NCBI GenBank assembly: GCA_011109175.1 | Contig: RDEW01000019.1 | Span: 619,482-683,481 of the forward strand | DNA: 64,000 bases | Source: Dicyema japonicum | Lineage: Eukaryota > Dicyemida > Rhombozoa > Dicyemidae | Direction of reading: 5' to 3' | Shown here: positions 55,438 to 64,000 of the stretch, one piece after another | Numbering within the stretch: position 1 is the stretch's first letter | How the letters are laid out: the number at the start of each line of letters is the position of its first letter | The notes under the pieces: model-generated | Told to the model about the DNA's origin: nothing | Seen by the model: the letters and a program-made list of their open reading frames with translations, nothing else | Databases searched by the model: none | Position numbers and translations under genes: made by a program

Positions 55438-55735
55438 TAATTAAGGTATATCCAGTTCCCACAGCCGGGATGAGACACTCCTTTCCAAACATTACGTCCA
55501 TCCATATCCTCCTCGTGGGAACACCTTCAGTGGAGTAGGGCAGAGAAAGACTCATTCTGGATACCGGGCAGGCAATGGGTGTTTCCTAAGACATGTAAAT
55601 CATATGACTCTGCTTAGGATTTGAATAAAAAATAGATACAGGCAATCCTCTTTCATAGCTGTGTGGGAATTGAACCCACATCTAACAGATACAAACAACA
55701 GAACTAACCCTGCTAATCGCTTTTCCGGTGGTTAT
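55438..55735 (-). mobile_element. SINE family A member with clear tRNA-derived head
   Basis: Read on the minus strand from 55735: AAGCGATTAGCAGGGTTAGT (D-arm and A box), then TAGATGTGGGTTCAATTCCC with ACA. The last forms a perfect T arm and B box (TGTGG/CCACA stem with loop GTTCAATT). The body follows: AGTCATATGATTTACATGTC (core), TACTCCACTGAAGGTGTTCC, GATATGGATGGACGTAATGT and the tail GATATACCTTAATTAGAG. It shows that family A is a tRNA-derived SINE whose head is decayed in the other copies. Confidence 0.65.
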
Positions 55736-56239
55736 AAACTCCTTTTATCATCCAAGGATAGATATTTATATCCACTTTAATGGCTATTCATTTTATTTAT
55801 TTAAAGACCACAAATCACCATTAAGAGAAAGACGGGGTGATTCCTCGTCTTGAGGTTGTGATTTCCCTTTATTGCACTTCATGCCTAAATCGCCTTGTTA
55901 GAGACCTACACCTCTAACTCCCAGATCATTAGACATGCTCGGACTTAGAGCGATTTAAAAAAACATCAGTTATGGCGGTCTGCTGCTCGGAAGAACCAAA
56001 ATCAGACAGCAATTGAATATGAATTGGCCTGAGTATGTCTCAGTTTATCAGGTTAATTGGACGGCTGGCGGGGCTGTGGAAGGGTGAATACGACTTTATG
56101 TTCTTTGAATCTTAGGGTTTACAACGCACAAGAGGATACAGCTAAGTGTGACCTTGACATGGAATGTAAATAATCTAATTTTTGTGATGGAAAAAGTTTT
56201 TAATCGCTCTCCACAAGAAAGCGCACAACAGAGGGTTGT
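55736..56239. other. intergenic DNA, nothing recognised
   Basis: A stretch of moderate GC near 55810-56090 has no open frame or repeat partner in this window. Confidence 0.35.
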
Positions 56240-56440
56240 GGGAAAAATTGGTTAGCCTCGTATGTGCAGCAAAAGACAATCTTGTCAATCTCTTCCACGT
56301 TCACAATTGTTAGCCAGTACTTTAATGAGTCTAGGTCATATGCGAACTTCAACTGCTTTTCTAGTTTTTTCAGATCATTTCATAGGACGACCGGCAGAGG
56401 TGATGAAGTGCCTTGATCTTCGATTGTCTAGCAATTAAGG
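56240..56440 (-). pseudogene. LINE remnant, extreme C-terminus
   Basis: The reads GRPMK and TRKAVEVRI with DLDSLKYWLTIVN in neighbouring frames resemble the RGRPR.TLP..L..DLK......DLE.LR end. It is highly eroded. The 56441-56795 interval beyond it holds no other feature. Confidence 0.35.
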
Positions 56441-56795
56441 AAATCTCTAGAAAATAAAAAAAGACGCTTTTGTATCTTCTCACTAATATTTCTTGTATAT
56501 CCTTAATGGATATTATTTCTCGAATGGTCCTTTAATAATAAACAAAAGTTTAACAAATGTGATGATCTCTTTGCTTGCCCTTGACCACCAGGGCTTGACG
56601 TGAAAGTAATGGATGTCTGGGAGCATCCTGTCTTAGCGTGCGTTTTTGGCGGTCGCTAGTTTTCCTGAAAATTTAATTTTAATTTAAATGTGAATGAATT
56701 CAAAAAGATAGAAATCAGTAAAGTCAGAAAATTAACCAATCCAAGGTTCATCAGTAGGATTCCACGTGCAAGAACTCTGATAGAAGGAATTCTAA

Positions 56796-57660
56796 TCAAA
56801 CATAGATTTTATTGCAAACCAAAATCTCCATATCTTGGACAGAAAGTTCAAAGTCAAAAACACAACTGTTCTCCTTGACTCTATCGAGATCTCCCGATTT
56901 AGGAATAGTCACAAATCCAGACTGAAGACTCCATCTAATCAATATCTGAGCTGAACTTTTCTTGTACCTTAAATTAATTTAAAGGTCACTTAGTAGCGAT
57001 CTCGCAGAGAACTTTGTCCTTCAGCCTACTCGCCTTGGCCAGAGGAGAATAGCCCATTGGAACGATGCCATTAACCAGGCAGTAATCTACAATTTCTTGT
57101 TTTTTCTGCCACGGGTGGAGTTCTATCTGATTAACAGAGGGAGTTGGCAAGTCAGCAGCTTCATTTTTTCAAGATGGTTGATTCCAAAGTTGGAGACTCC
57201 TACTGATCGTATTAATCCCTGATCTCTGAGTTCCAGCATTGTCGAATAGGTTTCCACAATTTGACCACCAAATGGATGGTGGATTAAATACAAGTCAACG
57301 TAATCTAATTTTAGTCTACAAGTTTTTGTAAAATCAGACTTTTTTAGACTTTTGGAAAAATTTCGCTGACAAACAGATCCGCCCTTTTCCCACAGTTTGG
57401 TAACCACAAACAACTCTTCCCGAGGGATTCCTGATTCTATAATTCCCCTGCCGACATCCTCTTCATTACTTTATGAAAAAATAATAAAACTTATAAAATT
57501 CTGCTGTGTCAATGAGTCGATATCCCATCTTTATAGCATTAGTGACTGCACTGACTACAAGAGAATCTGAAGCTTGGTATGTACCGAGGCCAAAAATTGG
57601 AATTTGATTCCCGTCATTTAGTTTAACTCGTTGAGAAATATCAACTAAAAATGATTTCAT
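56796..57660 (-). CDS. aldo-keto reductase
   Basis: Exons 57660-57491, 57468-57340, 57315-56990 and 56967-56796 join across introns of 22, 24 and 22 nt into about 265 aa. The start is ATG 57660, one codon after the TTG that opens the frame. Landmarks: [37 protein letters not shown] (catalytic Asp and Tyr), [12 protein letters not shown] (catalytic Lys), [12 protein letters not shown] (catalytic His), [47 protein letters not shown] and [20 protein letters not shown], then [11 protein letters not shown]. The full catalytic tetrad is present, so it should be an NADPH-dependent carbonyl reductase. One base is missing from an A6 run near 57172 in exon 3, which shifts the frame; downstream conservation is intact. 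Confidence 0.88.
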
Positions 57661-57999
57661 CAAAAAAATTAAACGAATATTTTTAAAAATTCAAAATATT
57701 TAAAATATAATTATAATCATTTATTATTAACAAGCAACACAGATCGCTTCGCTCACAACTAGCGAGCTAGTTACAGCAGATCGTATTTGTGCCTATGGTC
57801 TGGAAACAGTCACAATAATCCCGACCCAACAAGGACCCGAATGATCCATGATCCTATCGACTAATCTCCCTCCTCTGTGCTGCAACAAAAGATTTTTGAG
57901 AGATATATTCTCTACCAAATATACCCTAACCTAAATCTGTCCAACTCTCAGTGCTAAGCATTCAACCTAAACCCATCTAACCAAGTTAACATACTTTAT

Positions 58000-59210
58000 T
58001 GCTGATGGATTCATCGATCACAAACCGCCACTACGTACTGTCCTGGCCTTCATTGAAATTTTTAAGGCATTTTACAGAATCTCCCTACACGTTGTTTGCA
58101 ATAAGACAACCGCATCGATTATTTATACATTCACAGAGATGGCTTAAATCAATTCTCTTTGGCAGACTGGGACGTGCCGGTATTAGGTCAAAGAAATCTC
58201 TTACCATTACCTTCCAAACGGAATCTAAAGAATATCTGCCTCTCAAACTTTGTTCAACCTCCACATGGGTAGCATACCTAAGTTGGAAGATACGCTGGTC
58301 ATGTCCAATGTGGATGACTTGATCCTCACGGCTCGGGATGGAAATATTACCTCCACCTCAGCCTGTCTCTAAACACTCGGATTCTCTAGAGTCTTGGTTA
58401 TTTAGCAATCACATCTCCTCTTCCAAGTCCAACGTCACAATATTACTTCCAACCGACGTCAGATAAACATAAAACCGAGCTGAAATCTTGAAGTTCTCCC
58501 AATCTCAAAAATAGCGAAAAATACTGGAAGTAATCTACGACTAATGCCTTGAATTCTCCTCCTACGTGGAACATATGGTTGCAAAAGCAAAAAAGATAAA
58601 CGCCTTCCGCGAGATGGCCAACTATATCTTGGGCTAAGACAATGAATAATCAACAAACAATATAACAGGACCACTTTGAACTACGTGAGCCTCCCCTAGG
58701 CCTCATCCCTCGCAGGTTGCAACATTCAAAAACTTCAGAGACAAAAATGAAGCTCTTTGAACAATTACCGGATGCAACAAATTCAACCGTTCGACCGACT
58801 CAGCCAGGAATCCACCATTAACAGTGTAAAATCACCTCTGGATGAGAACTCCAATTCTTAAACGAAATCACAGAACTAGACTTCCTTTCCACTTTCAAAC
58901 TCACATGTTTTGTGAATTGACTAAAATTCCTCAGTCACCTCCCGATAAAACCGAATCTAAGACAATACATGACCACATTTCTACAAAAGCCATCAGAAGA
59001 CTGGTTTGGAACGATCTGCTGGAATGATCTCCACCATTGGTGGATGACTTGGAGACTACAATCGACAGAGAAACAAGAAGAATCCTCGCACAACTACGTT
59101 CTAAGCACTTCTTCCTTAGAGAAAAGTCAGACTTTTAGCTTCCATCACCAGACGAATTATTATTGATTGCCAGGGACCTCTGTTGAACATCGAAGATCTG
59201 TACAAGCGTC
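58000..59210 (+). pseudogene. LINE reverse transcriptase region, decayed
   Basis: Plus-strand reads in shifting frames: FKAFYRISLHVVCNKTT (the palm ...AF......), SIPKLEDTLVMSNVDDLILT (the YADD site degraded to NVDD), LGLRQ, then Y.LP..L..DL-like ends near 59150. Many stops are present. It abuts SINE A (-) on the right. 57661-57999 holds no recognised feature. Confidence 0.5.
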
Positions 59211-59234
59211 CATAGCCGCTCTCCTACAAGTTAA

Positions 59235-59553
59235 TTTAATTTATTAACCCCGGATACACAGAAAAAAGTTAAAATTGAACAACTAGTTGAGTATATCCAG
59301 TTTCCATTCCTACAGAAACAGAGTCCACCTGCAACCAGCATAAAAGGTAAAAGACGTCCATTACTTGCAGCTGTGGAAACCCCTCCATTGGAGTGGTCGA
59401 GAGCAAATGAACTTTTTTTGTGCCAGCCTGGCATTGGGCGCCATCTGAGACGGGTGGATCACATGATGCCACTCTAGTAGGAAGGGAATGAGGAAGAACA
59501 AACAAACAAAAAACTTCGACCGATTAGCCACGTAGCACGTCGCCACGCGGCGA
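59235..59553 (-). mobile_element. SINE family A, near full-length
   Basis: Inverted: TTATTAACCCCGGATACACA, CAGTTTCCATTCCTACAGAA, CCATTGGAGTGGTCGAGAGC, CCAGCCTGGCATTGGGCGCC, GGTGGATCACATGATGCCAC, then the head TTAGCCACGTAGCACGTCGC with CACGCGG. It ends 88 bp before the ARL-type gene. Confidence 0.8.
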
Positions 59554-59640
59554 TAACAAGTTAAAGAGGTCTGAGTTAGTTCTAAAAATTACTTAAGTTT
59601 ATAACTACTAATTAAAATATTTTTTAAGTTTAAAATTTCA

Positions 59641-60263
59641 ATGCTAAGTGGAATTTCAAGTTTGTTTAAAAAAGGTTGTCAGAAACGAGAAATAAACGTA
59701 TGTGTGGTCGGTCCCCTTTCATCTGGAAAGACCTGTTTTGCCAATGTATTGCACGTAAAAATAAATGAATAAGTTTAGAAAAATATTTTTTATACTGAAA
59801 CCCTTCCATCGATTTGGTCGACGATCCATGAATTCGAAATCAACGGCACCAAAATAAGACTGAACGACTTACCAGGAGCCGAATTTTATCGATATCTATG
59901 GACCTTAGAGTGTCCTATGGCCGACGTTATAATGTACCCATATGGCTCTATCATGAGATTTATGATGGATTCGACTAATGGACAGGACATCAAGGCAATC
60001 AGAGACGACCTCGACGATCTATTGCTGGAGTTTGATTCAAACTCAACTCCTTTTCTTATCATGGCAAATAAGGCGGATTTGCCTAATACTTTGGCTGAGG
60101 AAGAGCTCACTTATTTGCTGTAGTTTTTTGACTGACATAAAGGAATTTAAAGGCCATCACGAATAGGAAATCCATTATGTACTTCACTTCATGTAAGACA
60201 AGAAAAAATATCGATGCTTGTGTTGACTGGATTTTGCAGTTTAGTAGAATTGTTAAATCTTGA
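59641..60263 (+). CDS. divergent ARF/ARL-family small GTPase
   Basis: Exons 59641-59754, 59779-59933, 59958-60119 and 60143-60263 join across introns of 24, 24 and 23 nt into 183 aa. The P-loop is VVGPLSSGKTCFANVL (GxxxxGKT). Switch II reads DLPGAEFYRYLW where typical ARFs have WDxGGQ. Then come DVIIFMMDSTN, DDLDDLLLEF, the guanine-specificity motif NKADLPNTLAEEELTYLL, TSCKT and DACVDWILQ. The DSTN, NKxDLPxxxxxxEL and DWL spacing is that of ARF/ARL. The switch II glutamine used for GTP hydrolysis is replaced (AE). There is no N-terminal glycine for myristoylation (MLSGIS). SRP receptor beta was considered because of DLPG, but the C-terminus fits ARL better. Confidence 0.82.
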
Positions 60264-60334
60264 TTTATACTTGGTTTGAATAGAAATTTGTGTATTTTAA
60301 AAAAATTATAGTTTCTCTTTATGTTGTTTTTTTT

Positions 60335-60720
60335 CGAGGTGGTGACGACATCTCTATTTCACTGTCTTATTCGTATTCTTTACCGAATTCTCCGTTCACT
60401 CTGGGAACTTTCAATTGCAGAGGACTTAAACAACATCACAAGAAACACCAACTGGTATGCGACTTAGCTACAAGAAGAGGGTAGGACTAAACACCAGGTT
60501 TAGAATATACAAAGCGTTTTTCATCCCGGTACTAACTTACAACTCTGGGATTTGGGGATCTCTAAACGGGAAATAGAGAGTCTTGACTCTTTCCACAGAG
60601 CTCAGCTCAAATCGGTAATCAAGATTAACTGGCCTATGAAGATCTCTGCTGCATTCTACACGATCGGGAGATCCCTGTGAGCGCTGCTGGTTATTTGAGC
60701 GAATCTCGCTTTCGAACTTT
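60335..60720 (+). pseudogene. LINE fragments: endonuclease start fused to RT C-terminus
   Basis: 60395-60480 reads FTLGTFNCRGLKQHHKKHQL, the first beta-strand of a LINE AP-endonuclease (TWN.RGL motif). At 60490 it jumps directly to RFRIYKAFFIPVLTYNSGIW, the post-RT Y...V.P...Y....W motif. The roughly 2 kb between is deleted. A short decayed C-terminus continues to about 60720. Confidence 0.6.
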
Positions 60721-60929
60721 CAAGACTAGTCGAGATGATGTTACTCATCGGTCATACATCTAAAGCATTAACTGACCATGATACCAATTGAGTTGAAGAA
60801 AATTTTGTTCACGAGAACCCAGGCGTTGAGAAGAAGACGTCTGGTTCTACCACGACTAAAAATGCTATTCCTGAAAAATATCCAATGGGAATAAATCGGA
60901 TCTAAAGAACTGGAGTTTCCGATGTCGAT

Positions 60930-61615
60930 TTGTCCCAAGCATTTTGTTCTTTCCATTCTTTGTCGTTAAGGGGATTTCTACTCACTGTAGAGATGCTTTT
61001 TTCTTTGAATCTTCTTACCAATCTCCATTCCAAGGATTTGCAACAGAGATTGGATGATTTTGTATGCCTGTGGGCCGATATATTCCTCAAATCCTTAAAC
61101 CAGTACATTCGTGCTTTTATGTTGTCCAAATTATCTCCCGAAAATAGGCCATTACTCAACGCCATCCAAAATAGAGTTTTGGGAACTTTTCCCGACCACG
61201 ATTCAATCCGAATTGGTGCCTCTCTTTGCTTTAGACTGAAGATCTTTGTGTCACACCAGTGCAGATGCAGTGAACAGATCTATGGTTTCGGACTGCCCCC
61301 AATTGCTTGCTAAAAAAGGGCTAGAAGGGCGCCAGCCACTGCTGGTTTCCCGTCTACTCTTGAACTCGTCGGTTTGCGTCGAAGAGATTGAAAACGTCTG
61401 ATGGAATGACCATCTTTCCGTTTGAAGATGGGAAGCCATTAGTCTGGAACATCACTTGCACGGAAACGTTCTGAACAAACAAATTTTACATGTGGGAACC
61501 GAAGCCTGTTCTGCCGCAGGGAAAGCCAATAACCAAAAAACGCTTGAATATGTTGACCTCCCAAATGGCGAGACGTTTGTTACTCTCGCTGTGGAATCAT
61601 CCAGGGCCCTCAGAC
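60930..61615 (+). pseudogene. LINE of PHD-finger type, C-terminal part
   Basis: Order of reads: FSLNLLTNLHSKDLQQRLDD, PENRPLLNAIQNRVLGTFPD (domain before the knuckle), HQCRCSEQIYGFGLPPIAC (the CRCG...D..G.H.L.C knuckle), STLELVGLRRRD, TIFPFEDGKPLVWNITCTET and LAVESSRAL. It matches the consensus CRCG..VD..G.H.L.C...GR..RH, LEP.GL.R.DGKRPDG.T and LVWDVTC.DT of PHD-type LINEs. Several frameshifts occur. The N-terminal PHD portion of the same kind of element is at 20.4-21.15 kb. Confidence 0.65.
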
Positions 61616-64000
61616 ATTAGTCCCACGCCTTTTTTGGACAAGTCCGATGTCTAATCTTGTCTCGGTATGCGATTCTGATTTTATATAAATGCTACCAATT
61701 GATGATTTAATTATGTGGTATCGGAAGAAGGCTTGCTTCGAAGAGATCCGAGCTCTTCAAAGGTCTTTGGTTGAGAGAGACTCCAAATGGCGGTGAACAA
61801 AATGAACGTCTTAGCAATCCTGGCCTCTTAACTAAAAGACTTTAGTTTTTAATAATCAAGCTGAACTATCCAGAAAGGTCATACAGTCGCCGCCTTGACT
61901 GCGTGGCTATTGTCTCTCAGGATGGCGAGCGAAATTCGCTAAATAGCCAGTATCGCTCACAGAGATTTCCTGTTCTTGTAGAAATCCGGATAAAGTTGTT
62001 TCCATTTTTAGATAAACTCATTCTGTGATTAATTGACATTTATTAATGATAATTCTTTAATCTTATCTCTTTGATGATAATTATATTATCTATTTTGAGC
62101 CTTTTGACTTTTTATGAAAAAAATTTTCAATAATATTTTCCCGAAACCGCCGAAACAACTGAAGTGAAGTCCTTAACTTGGTTCATTCTTAAGCGAATTT
62201 CCCAGTAGATAGTTCGAAGAAGGTTTCTTTCGGCACCTTTTGAAGCAACTGAAATAAAGCCCTTACTTTGTTCACTCTTAAGGTCATCCGCTTCACTAAT
62301 CTGGCCGACTGTACTTCTTCCGTGATGACCAAATTTACAACTGTTGATAGGGCGGGTGGCGACAGGTTGTTCTGAAAATATGGCGCTTCGTTTTTAGCAA
62401 ATCGAGCGTGACGGGGCCGGGGATAGCGGTAGTGTTGACAGAAATGAAGAGACGAAGAGCGCCCTTTTTATCACATTCAAGAAGTTTAAGGCCTAACGCT
62501 TCCAAAAACTCATATCATCATTGTCACTAAAATGGAAAGTTGAACGGTGACTTCACAAGGAGAAAACAACCTTGATGACGAAGGGGTGAGTTTAATTCGA
62601 CCGATCTGCCTGGAATAGTCAGAGAACAAAGGGAGAGGAGCATAAGCGTCATCCACGATTCAATCGCTGACACAAATCAATGAACAGGGCAAGGATCAAA
62701 GAACAATAGAATTGAACTTGTTTTAGGACTTGGACTAGAATTATTCTCTTCCTCCTGATTTTGGAAGCAAAAGGCAAGCTGTTCCTCTCAGCATGTATCG
62801 TGGGAAATGTTTCCTCTCCTAAATGGCAAACAAAATGGGGGATGTTGCATTTCAGCATTAAATAAGACACCAATTCTGGCAGTTATTATTATCTAACCCC
62901 GAAAAAGGGAACATCAAGAAAGAAAGAGTTAAACCATCTAATAAAGTGATCCTGGTAGACTTCAACAGGATTGAGAGCTTTTTGCTGTGCTCACGAAAGC
63001 GCAATGGCAGCTTTGGATAAATAACCCAATTGAAATGAAAATAGCCAGATTAAAGTAGCAGTTACTTTTTAATTCTGAAAGGTGGTCTTTTGCACATGTA
63101 ATCTGATCATGTAGAGATGTGTGATAGAGTTGATATATGTTATGTTATCCAGTTAAGTCGTGTTCGATCCTAGGAGATCCATGAACAAGTTTCCTCCACT
63201 CTCCCTGATCCAACGTGTTGTTGTGGTGTATACATTCTCTGAAACTTATTCCAATATAAGAGCTGTTTATGGGGAAAGACCTGGCAACCTACCCTGTATT
63301 TAAATGCCAAGAAAATCTTATGAGCAAACTCTCCTACGATAGAGTTGTTAGTCAGCCTAACAAATAAAAGGTTCATGTGGGTCATCCATCTTATTTCTCT
63401 CTTATAATTATGTATCATAGTCCGTCATTTTGTTTATAAGATCAATCATGTAGCATGAAACGATGACACGTCAGAAAATAGAAAATCATCTCAAACTTCC
63501 AGTCAATTAGGTATTTAACAAAATTATTCTAAAAGTACAAAATGTTAGAACCAGTTAAATCAGGCGTACCAAACTGCGGTCTATAACACACTGTCTATTT
63601 TCTTAGAAAATCAATGTTTTTAAAAACTCCTGAACAGGCTATTGTTGTTGAAATAAAAAATCGCTTTTCTCAAGAGAATCGGATGTCTGGTTACACTTAG
63701 AAGTAATATCCGTAAAATCCAGTGCCCCCAGTTGATCTCCAATGCTATTGTGCGAAACAACACTGTGGCATTTTATTTAAGAACGTCAAAATCACCAAGA
63801 AAAAGTGGTACAACCATCTAATTAAGTGATCCTAGGTTCTAAGAATTTCACAATCTCCTTGAGTGGTACCCCAGCGATTTAACCGTCTCCTCGAAATTCT
63901 GCAGAGGAACTCGACATGTGTTATTTTTTTCAAAAATTGACCGTGATTCGTCATAAGTAACCTCTCCTACTCAGTCATTTTTTCAGTCGATTTATTTAAG
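61616..64000. other. right end: repeat-derived DNA, no host gene resolved
   Basis: Two similar 50-bp blocks about 105 bp apart (CAACTGAAGTGAAGTCCTTA, 62156; CAACTGAAATAAAGCCCTTA, 62246) indicate a small tandem duplication. Inverted SINE-type 3' tails occur near 62892-62960 (TAACCCCGAAAAAGGGAACA, then AAACCATCTAATAAAGTGAT) and 63770-63835 (CATCTAATTAAGTGATCC). The minus frame 63418-63170 has no recognised family. Confidence 0.35.

Noticed and set aside
55655-55735. functional tRNA gene on the minus strand
   Set aside because: The T arm is perfect, but the anticodon stem and acceptor are not, and it is continuous with a SINE A body. It is a SINE head.
59779-59870. SRP receptor beta identity for the small GTPase
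   Set aside because: DLPG is shared, but DSTN, NKADLPNT..EEEL and the DWI end follow ARF/ARL, and there is no N-terminal membrane segment.
1-64000. CRISPR arrays, prokaryotic operons, Shine-Dalgarno sites, phage or plasmid genes
   Set aside because: No regularly spaced repeats or prokaryotic gene order. Spliced metazoan genes and SINE/LINE/hAT elements make this a eukaryotic chromosome.

Overview
This is eukaryotic nuclear DNA, AT-rich, in which real genes are split by extremely small introns. Once introns of 19-33 nt are allowed, about fifteen conserved metazoan genes appear that almost no long open reading frame reveals. In nearly all of them the exon phases close exactly. Dicyemid mesozoans are the animals known for spliceosomal introns averaging about 26 bp, and they also trans-splice spliced leaders. 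The window therefore most likely comes from a dicyemid such as Dicyema. That assignment is an inference from gene structure, not a database result.

Host genes, left to right: a coiled-coil protein running off the left edge (-); an MRPL47/uL29m-like gene (-, 3' half unresolved); tetraspanin 1 (+, 8.4 kb); tetraspanin 2 (+, 22.7 kb; a duplicate of the first with all five micro-introns kept); CLPTM1L (+, 26.0-28.0 kb, 17 exons); bifunctional CoA synthase COASY (-, 32.1-33.7 kb); a possible FHA-like gene followed by TRAPPC2/sedlin (+, 34.5-35.3 kb); proteasome beta subunit PSMB4-like (-, 36.3-36.9 kb); a small unknown gene 68 nt upstream of SNAPC3 (+, 41.3-42.7 kb); peroxiredoxin-6 (+, 45.9 kb); an RNF11-like RING protein (-, 48.6 kb); axonemal dynein light chain DNAL4 (+, 54.9 kb); an aldo-keto reductase (-, 56.8-57.7 kb); and a divergent ARF/ARL GTPase (+, 59.6-60.3 kb). 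These are housekeeping, trafficking and ciliary functions. They do not form one pathway.

The space between genes is a graveyard of mobile elements. It holds LINE fragments of at least three kinds: Jockey/CR1-like with AP endonuclease, a PHD-finger type, and an R2-like type with a restriction-like endonuclease. It also holds several tRNA-derived SINE families, hAT elements (one with a perfect 8-bp target-site duplication and a nested SINE), a hAT transposase remnant and a PIF1/Helitron-like helicase scrap. Two SINE families share their head and core but carry different 3' tails, and each tail resembles a LINE 3' end present in the window.

Three otherwise intact genes (CLPTM1L, the aldo-keto reductase, MRPL47) each show a one-base frameshift. 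Two of the three lie in a short homopolymer, so an assembly error is as likely as decay.
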